A model generated the notes under the pieces. That model did not search any database and was not told the origin of the DNA. It saw nothing but the letters and a program-made list of their open reading frames with translations. Shown here piece by piece: positions 6,430 through 10,949 of a DNA stretch of 10,949 bases (the first letter of the stretch is position 1; each line of letters opens with the position of its first letter). The stretch is from CAYGWP01 sp964353455 (lineage in GTDB: Bacteria; Planctomycetota; Phycisphaerae; FEN-1346): positions 1 through 10,949 of the forward strand of contig CAYGWP010000471.1 in NCBI GenBank assembly GCA_964353455.1. The letters run 5' to 3'. The translations under genes were made by a program, and so were the position numbers.

Positions 6430-6521
6430 GCGCCGCAGTCCGTCATCTGGTTGCCGCAGGCAACACCCGCCGACACCCGTCAATCGCCCTGCGGACCCCG
6501 GACGGAGTTTTCGGGACGCAC
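6430..6521. repeat. 92-base dispersed repeat, copy 2
   Basis: This is the second copy of the element at 5203-5294, in the same orientation and without gaps (82 of 92 identical). It lies 14 bases beyond the stop of the minus-strand lipoprotein gene and directly abuts that gene's terminator-like hairpin. In this copy the small plus-strand stem is a perfect six base pairs: GTTGCC (6450-6455) with GGCAAC (6459-6464) around GCA. Confidence 0.85.
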
Positions 6522-6535
6522 GGCAGGTCACGCCG

Positions 6536-7219
6536 CTATCGCCTTATCGGGTCCTTTTTTGTTGACGCACTGACGCCGATGAGCGTGACGCCCAGGCAGC
6601 GGTCGTTGCCGTCGAATTTCAGCACGCAATACCGTGCTCCCATGAAATCCGACCAGTTCTTGACATCATACACGCGGAGCAAGTGGCCTTTCTCGCGGCA
6701 ACGGAGCGTCCGCAAGGGTGCGCCAATCTTGCCTTCCTGGGAACACGCTGCGGGCGTCTTGCCGATGAGTTTCTTTTCCAGACTCGCATTGTGCATCATG
6801 TCCTCGACGCCGTCGATATTCTGTTTCGTCTTGGCGAACACCACGATCACGCCATTCTCCACTTCAACGATGTATCGCGATGTATGGAGAATGTCGCCCT
6901 GGACCGGATAAAAGATCATGCTCACGCCCTGCCTGTCGATGTCAACGAGGGTTTCCAGTCGCGCACCGAACATGCCGTCGGCCGCCTTCTCCGGCTTACC
7001 CATCAAGAGGCCCCGCCGATCCTTCACATCCGCGTCGTTGATGGCGTCGCCGACGATCATCGTGGCCAGGCTGCCCGGATGTGCACGGCACCCCGCGGCC
7101 GCCAAGGCCAGGAACGCCGCCACAGAGAAGATCACCGTGCCGGCAGGAACTTGCCAGGGAAAGCGGCCTCTTGAGGGGAACACTCCTTCATGGCGCCGGT
7201 TCCTGTTCGTGGTCCGCAT
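6536..7219 (-). CDS. Lipoprotein with two similar tandem halves, function unknown
   Basis: The protein is 227 residues long. The ATG at 7219-7217 has AAAGGA 7 bases upstream, which supports this start. The N-terminus is unusually long and basic before a hydrophobic segment (about 27-43) that ends in a lipobox, LAAAGC, with lipidated cysteine candidate C44. The protein would be anchored on the outer face of a membrane. The rest contains two related halves. Residues 71-91 (L-x-MGK-P, later G-x-x-GARLETL) correspond to 151-172 (LIGK-T, later G-x-IGAPLRTL), and each is followed by a beta-rich stretch with SRY or ARY (114-116, 196-198). A motif with G and K after a helix-like start recalls BamE/SmpA-type small lipoprotein folds, but I cannot confirm this. 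The neighbouring minus-strand gene is also exported. A candidate promoter is listed upstream. Confidence 0.8.
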   Translation of the reverse strand: MRTTNRNRRHEGVFPSRGRFPWQVPAGTVIFSVAAFLALAAAGCRAHPGSLATMIVGDAINDADVKDRRGLLMGKPEKAADGMFGARLETLVDIDRQGVSMIFYPVQGDILHTSRYIVEVENGVIVVFAKTKQNIDGVEDMMHNASLEKKLIGKTPAACSQEGKIGAPLRTLRCREKGHLLRVYDVKNWSDFMGARYCVLKFDGNDRCLGVTLIGVSASTKKDPIRR

Positions 7220-7249
7220 AGATCCGTCCTTTCATTTTCTGCATCGGCC

Positions 7250-7277
7250 GCTCTACGACAGACACTGCCCGAGTCAA
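7250..7277 (-). promoter_or_regulatory. Candidate promoter for the lipoprotein gene
   Basis: On the minus strand TTGACT (7277-7272) matches the -35 consensus at five of six bases. After a 16-base spacer, TAGAGC (7255-7250) is a weak -10 (three of six). It would start transcription about 25 bases before the ATG at 7219. Confidence 0.3.
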
Positions 7278-7391
7278 CGCTCGTGCACGACGGCCATAGG
7301 CCCCCGTCTCGATTCTATCTCGCCTCACCGGCCGCACAAGGAGTTTTTCGCCCATCAATTTCTTTCGCCAAGGAAAGAGTTTACAGACCCG

Positions 7392-7423
7392 TTACAACGC
7401 TTCGCCGCCGGGCGGCTTACAAT
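7392..7423 (+). promoter_or_regulatory. Candidate -10 element upstream of the large exported protein
   Basis: TACAAT (7418-7423) matches the -10 consensus at five of six bases. A suitable -35 is not clear; TTACAA (7392-7397) is 20 bases upstream and poor. The start codon is about 170 bases further on, which would leave a long leader. Confidence 0.2.
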
Positions 7424-7594
7424 GTCTGGAAGCCGAACGCATTTTGCTGGCGAACGCGGGGCACAGTGGTAGAAATGCGAGAACTTAAGCGGCGCGGCCG
7501 CGTCTATGAGAGAAACGGGATGTGGCTGCGCCACGCGCGTGCGGGAGGTTTCTCCGACTAACCATCAACCCGGGTCCACTGTGAGGGTTAACCA

Positions 7595-10500
7595 ATGCGA
7601 ACTCAACTGTTGTGGCTCGTCGCCGCCGTCCTCATGATCGCGGTCTTCTCGCTGCCGCTTGCGGCGGCCGAGAGCGCCACCGCCGAGAAACCCCCGGCGC
7701 CCGAGGCCAAGGCGCCGCCCGCCGCAGAACCGGCCGCGCCACCGCCTATCCGCGAAGAAAGTATCTACATCCCTTACGCCAAACTCCGCGAGGTCTTCGA
7801 GAAGGAAGGCCGCGGCGTGTTCCTCCCCTACGAAAAGTTCCAGGCCCTCTGGCAGGCGGCCCGCGAGAAGACCGCCCCCCCGCCCGAAGTCAAGCCACCC
7901 GTCGATGCCCTCATCACCGAGGTCGATGCCGCCGCCACCGTCCTCAAGGACGTCGTCCAGGTGGCCGCAAGCGTCCGCCTTGAGGTCCTCAAGGAAGGCT
8001 GGAACGAGGTGCCGCTGCGACTTTCGGATGCGGCGATCATGAGCGCGAGCATCGACGGGCAGCCGGCCCGCATCGTGGCCGCCGCGGGGGGCGGCTACAA
8101 ACTTCTCATCGAGAAGAAGGGCAAGGCCCCGCAGCAGTTCGCGCTGAAACTGGAGTTCGCCAAGGCGTACACCAAGGCGCCGGGACAGAACAGCGTCTCG
8201 TTCGAGAGCCCGCAGGCCCCCGTGTCGAAGTGGGAAGTGCGGATACCGGAGGCGGGCGTCAAGGTGAACATCTCGCCGCTGCTTGCCGCGACCGAGGTGC
8301 CGCCGGCCGCCGGGGCCAAGGCCGAGGAGACCAAGGTCCTCGCGTTCGTCGGCGCGGCCCCCACCGTCCGCATTGACTGGACGCCGAAGGCCGAGGGCGC
8401 CAAGGGCCTGGAGGCCCTCGCCTCCGTCAAGGTCGAGCAGCAGACCACCATAGATGAGGGCGTCACTCGCACCCGCGCGCAACTGGCCTACGAGATCAGC
8501 CGCGCGGAACTGGGGCGACTCGAACTCGAAGTCCCCGCCGACCAGAAGGTCGTCAACGTCTTCGACCCGAACGTCCGCGAGTGGTCCGTCGTCCCCGGCG
8601 CGCCGATGCAGAAGATCGTCGCCCAACTCTTCGAGCCCGCCAAGCAGTCGCAGAACCTCGTGGTGGAACTCGAACGCTTCGGCGCCGACAAGGTGCAGGA
8701 CGTCGCCGTGCCGGTCGTCAAGGCCCTCGGCGTCGGCCGACAGCAGGGCGTCGTCGTCGTGAAAATCGCTTCGGGCCTCCGGGCCGAGGCCGCCAAGTAC
8801 ACCGGCCTCATGCAACTTGACGCCGCAGAACTCCCGCCCGCGCTGGCCAAAGGCAACTGGGACTTCTCCTATCGCTACGCGGCGCTGCCGTTCGACCTCG
8901 TTCTGGCCATCGAGAAGGTCCAGCCGCGCGTCATCGCCGATACCCTCGTTGAGGCCCACCTCGGCACCGAAGACCTGACGCTCGACGCGGTCACGGTCTT
9001 CACGGTCGAGCGGGCGGGCGTCTTCCGCCTTGAGTTCGACATCCCCGAAGGCTTCGACGTGCGTGCCGTGCGCGGCGTCGCGGTCGGCGGCGCGACGGCC
9101 GCCCAGGTCGATACCCATCACCTGGAGGGCGAGAAGAAGACCCGGCTGGTCGTGAACCTTTCGCGCAAGGCCCTCGGCCGCGTCAGCCTCGAGGTCCAAC
9201 TCCACCGCGCGCTCCACGAGCCGGACCTCCTGGCGCCGACAGGCAAGGCCGCCGCCGTCCCGCTGCCGATTCCGCGCATCGCCCCCGGCGCGGTCGAACG
9301 CGAGACCGGCCGCATCGTCGTCTATGCCCCGGAGAGCCTCACCGTCAACCCCTCCAGGAGCGACGGCGTGCGGGTCGTCACCGCCGCCGAGGCCGTCCAG
9401 GACATGCGGAGCACCCGCCGCGGAACGGAGCGGCCCGTCCTCTCGTTCGCCTACACGCAGGAGCCGGTGGCGCTGGCCCTTGCGGCCGAGCGCCGCAAGC
9501 CCTACGTCACCGTGCGGCAACTCCTGGTGGCCCGGATTGATAGCGGCGTAGTCAAATATGAAGATACGCTCTTCTACGATATCCAGTACTCGGGCGTGAA
9601 GAACCTGCGGCTCGACGTGCCGAAGGAACTCGCCTCCGAAATCCGCATCGTCACCACGGGCGTCCGCCGCCAGGTCATCGACGATCCCCAGGCCCTGAAG
9701 GACCTGCCCAAGGGGTACGAGGCGTGGTCGCTTGCCGGAGAGACCGAGTTCCTCGGCCAGGGCCAGATCCGCCTCGCCTGGGAACGCAAGATCGAGAAAC
9801 TCGACATCGGCAAGAGCGTCGTCCTCTCGATGCCGCGCCTCATGCCGCGCGCCGCCGACCGCGCCTGGGGCCAGATCGTCCTCGTGAAGGCCGAGACGAT
9901 CGACGTCCAGGAATCGGCCGAGGCCGGAAAGGTCGCGGGCCTCAGGCCCATCGACCCGCAGCAGGACCTGATGCCGGGGGCCCAGGCGCCCGGCGCGGCA
10001 CGCGCGTTTGAGTTCCACGAAGACTGGACCCTGTCGGTCGTCGCCTCGATGTACAAGTTGGCCGACGTGAAGCGCACGAGCATCGAGTGCGCCCTCGTGC
10101 GGGTCGTCGTCACGAAGGGCGAGGAGACGCCCGTCCAGGCCCTCTACCGCGCGAGGTGCGTCCGCCAGCGGCTGCTCGTCAAACTCCCCGCCAACGTAAC
10201 GCTTGACGTCGATGCCCTGCGGATCAACGGGCGCCCCGTCGGCCTTGAGGTCGGCGACAAAGAGGCCGGCACGTTCAACATCCCCCTCGTCGGCCAGAAC
10301 CCCGATGAGCCGTTCCTCATGGAACTCAGGTACGCCGTCAGGGGCGCGGGCCTGCGCATAGATTGCCCTGCGTTCCCCGAAGAGCCGGCCGTGCAGAAGG
10401 TCAGCCTCTCGGTTTACATGCCGCAGGACTGGGATTTCCTCGGCTCAATCGGCCCGTGGACGGATGAACTCGTCTGGCGCCTGCGCGGCGGCGGATGGAT

Positions 10501-10949
10501 GCCCGTCGCGCGGCAGGACGATGCCTCGCTCATACGCGAACTGCTCCAGGGCGTCAAGGGCGACATGAAGCCCGACCAGAACTTCCCGACCGACGGGCGG
10601 CACTACCTCTTCTCGACACTCTGTCCGGCCGACCCGCCCGAAGGCAGCCTCCGACTCGTCGCCGTGCGCAGCGACTACCTCGCCGTCGCCGTCTTCGCGG
10701 TCATCCTGGCGATCGGCATCATCCTGATGTTCACCCGCGCGGCCGTCCGGGTCATTGCCGCCGGGGCGTTCATTGTTCTCCTGGTGCTGGCGGGCGTGTT
10801 CCTGCCGACGTTTACGCGGCAGATCGCCGATGGCGTGATGGCCGCTGCGGTCTTCATCGTCCTTGTGATATGGGCGATCTGGTACTTCCTGGTGACCCGT
10901 CCGCGCGACCCGCAAGTTATCGCCCGCCGCGAGGCCCGCGAGGCCGCCC
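7595..10949 (+). CDS. Giant exported, membrane-anchored protein of unknown function, 3' end outside the window
   Basis: The frame is open from the ATG at 7595 to the window end: 1118 codons, no stop. GAGGG (7583-7587) lies 7 bases upstream. It has a signal peptide (hydrophobic 5-24, cleavage near AAAE at about 25), then an Ala/Pro/Glu-rich linker (about 27-52). The long body, about 55-1020, is rich in alternating hydrophobic beta strands with many 'V-x-L-x-V' runs and few cysteines, as in stacked beta-sandwich domains. Three hydrophobic helices follow at about 1028-1046, 1052-1070 and 1081-1100, then a basic tail (RPRDPQVIARREAREAA) that is probably cytoplasmic. The bulk would thus sit outside the cytoplasmic membrane. 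I recognise no enzymatic motif. Proteins with this layout (signal, huge beta-rich ectodomain, C-terminal helices) are common as hypothetical proteins in planctomycetes, from memory. GC-rich third positions match its neighbours, so there is no sign of recent transfer. Long open frames on the opposite strand are shadows of it. Confidence 0.88.
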   Translation, partial: MRTQLLWLVAAVLMIAVFSLPLAAAESATAEKPPAPEAKAPPAAEPAAPPPIREESIYIPYAKLREVFEKEGRGVFLPYEKFQALWQAAREKTAPPPEVKPPVDALITEVDAAATVLKDVVQVAASVRLEVLKEGWNEVPLRLSDAAIMSASIDGQPARIVAAAGGGYKLLIEKKGKAPQQFALKLEFAKAYTKAPGQNSVSFESPQAPVSKWEVRIPEAGVKVNISPLLAATEVPPAAGAKAEETKVLAFVGAAPTVRIDWTPKAEGAKGLEALASVKVEQQTTIDEGVTRTRAQLAYEISRAELGRLELEVPADQKVVNVFDPNVREWSVVPGAPMQKIVAQLFEPAKQSQNLVVELERFGADKVQDVAVPVVKALGVGRQQGVVVVKIASGLRAEAAKYTGLMQLDAAELPPALAKGNWDFSYRYAALPFDLVLAIEKVQPRVIADTLVEAHLGTEDLTLDAVTVFTVERAGVFRLEFDIPEGFDVRAVRGVAVGGATAAQVDTHHLEGEKKTRLVVNLSRKALGRVSLEVQLHRALHEPDLLAPTGKAAAVPLPIPRIAPGAVERETGRIVVYAPESLTVNPSRSDGVRVVTAAEAVQDMRSTRRGTERPVLSFAYTQEPVALALAAERRKPYVTVRQLLVARIDSGVVKYEDTLFYDIQYSGVKNLRLDVPKELASEIRIVTTGVRRQVIDDPQALKDLPKGYEAWSLAGETEFLGQGQIRLAWERKIEKLDIGKSVVLSMPRLMPRAADRAWGQIVLVKAETIDVQESAEAGKVAGLRPIDPQQDLMPGAQAPGAARAFEFHEDWTLSVVASMYKLADVKRTSIECALVRVVVTKGEETPVQALYRARCVRQRLLVKLPANVTLDVDALRINGRPVGLEVGDKEAGTFNIPLVGQNPDEPFLMELRYAVRGAGLRIDCPAFPEEPAVQKVSLSVYMPQDWDFLGSIGPWTDELVWRLRGGGWMPVARQDDASLIRELLQGVKGDMKPDQNFPTDGRHYLFSTLCPADPPEGSLRLVAVRSDYLAVAVFAVILAIGIILMFTRAAVRVIAAGAFIVLLVLAGVFLPTFTRQIADGVMAAAVFIVLVIWAIWYFLVTRPRDPQVIARREAREAA

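Larger units (their letters stand above)
7220..7594. other. Divergent intergenic region of 375 bases
   Basis: This gap separates the minus-strand lipoprotein gene from the large plus-strand gene. It is visibly more AT-rich than its surroundings around 7330-7400 (for example GAGTTTTTCG and CAATTTCTTTCG), as expected for a control region. It contains candidate promoters for both directions. An open frame that spans it (7190-7561) shows no ribosome site or protein-like pattern and is not called. Confidence 0.5.

Noticed and set aside
5203..6521. Composite transposon bounded by the two 92-base direct repeats
   Set aside because: There is no transposase inside, no terminal inverted repeats and no target duplication, and the enclosed gene looks native in composition.
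6334..6531. N-terminal extension of the secreted protein frame
   Set aside because: It would run through the terminator hairpin and the 92-base repeat. The ATG at 6333 has a good ribosome site and begins a signal peptide.
7190..7561. 123-codon plus-strand open frame in the divergent gap
   Set aside because: It overlaps the start of the lipoprotein gene, lacks a ribosome site and has no recognisable pattern.
7565..10018. 817-codon open frame on the minus strand
   Set aside because: It is antisense to the large plus-strand gene, which has a signal peptide, ribosome site and membrane helices. The antisense translation is low-complexity, rich in D, G, R and L, as expected from GC-rich shadow frames.

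Overview
This 10.9 kb window is GC-rich bacterial DNA with dense coding. It carries six complete protein genes, plus one gene cut by each end. Several traits suggest a planctomycete-like organism (Planctomycetota, possibly near Phycisphaerae): a CcsA-type cytochrome c maturation gene, several secreted proteins of unknown family, a giant exported protein with C-terminal membrane helices, and dispersed palindromes centred on GGCATGCC. This is an inference from style and content. No rRNA or other taxonomic marker is present.

Layout, left to right. Positions 1-702 (+) hold the 3' part of a CcsA/ResC-like haem-handling protein. Positions 830-1813 (+) encode a secreted protein that looks like a five-bladed beta-propeller glycosidase. 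A compound palindrome (1816-1885) follows. Next is a tight plus-strand operon (1940-5043): a zinc medium-chain dehydrogenase, a second, shorter dehydrogenase overlapping it by 4 bases, and a NagA-like N-acetylglucosamine-6-phosphate deacetylase 6 bases later. The convergent gap 5044-5313 holds two tandem GC-rich hairpins and the first copy of a 92-base repeat. Two minus-strand genes follow: a secreted protein (5314-6333) and a lipoprotein built from two similar halves (6536-7219). Between them lie the second copy of the 92-base repeat and a hairpin that looks like the lipoprotein gene's terminator. After a 375-base divergent gap, a large plus-strand gene starts at 7595 and is still open at the window end (at least 1118 codons).

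How the genes may work together: the secreted propeller protein could act on an external glycan, while the two dehydrogenases and the deacetylase would process an N-acetylated amino sugar or polyol in the cytoplasm. The operon linkage is seen directly; the substrate is not known. The two minus-strand genes and the giant gene encode exported proteins of unknown function.

The most unusual content is non-coding. There are three different structured repeat types. One is the 92-base element, present just 3' of both minus-strand genes; its two copies differ in ways that preserve a small plus-sense stem. I see no CRISPR array, tRNA, rRNA, transposase, phage gene or recognisable defence system.
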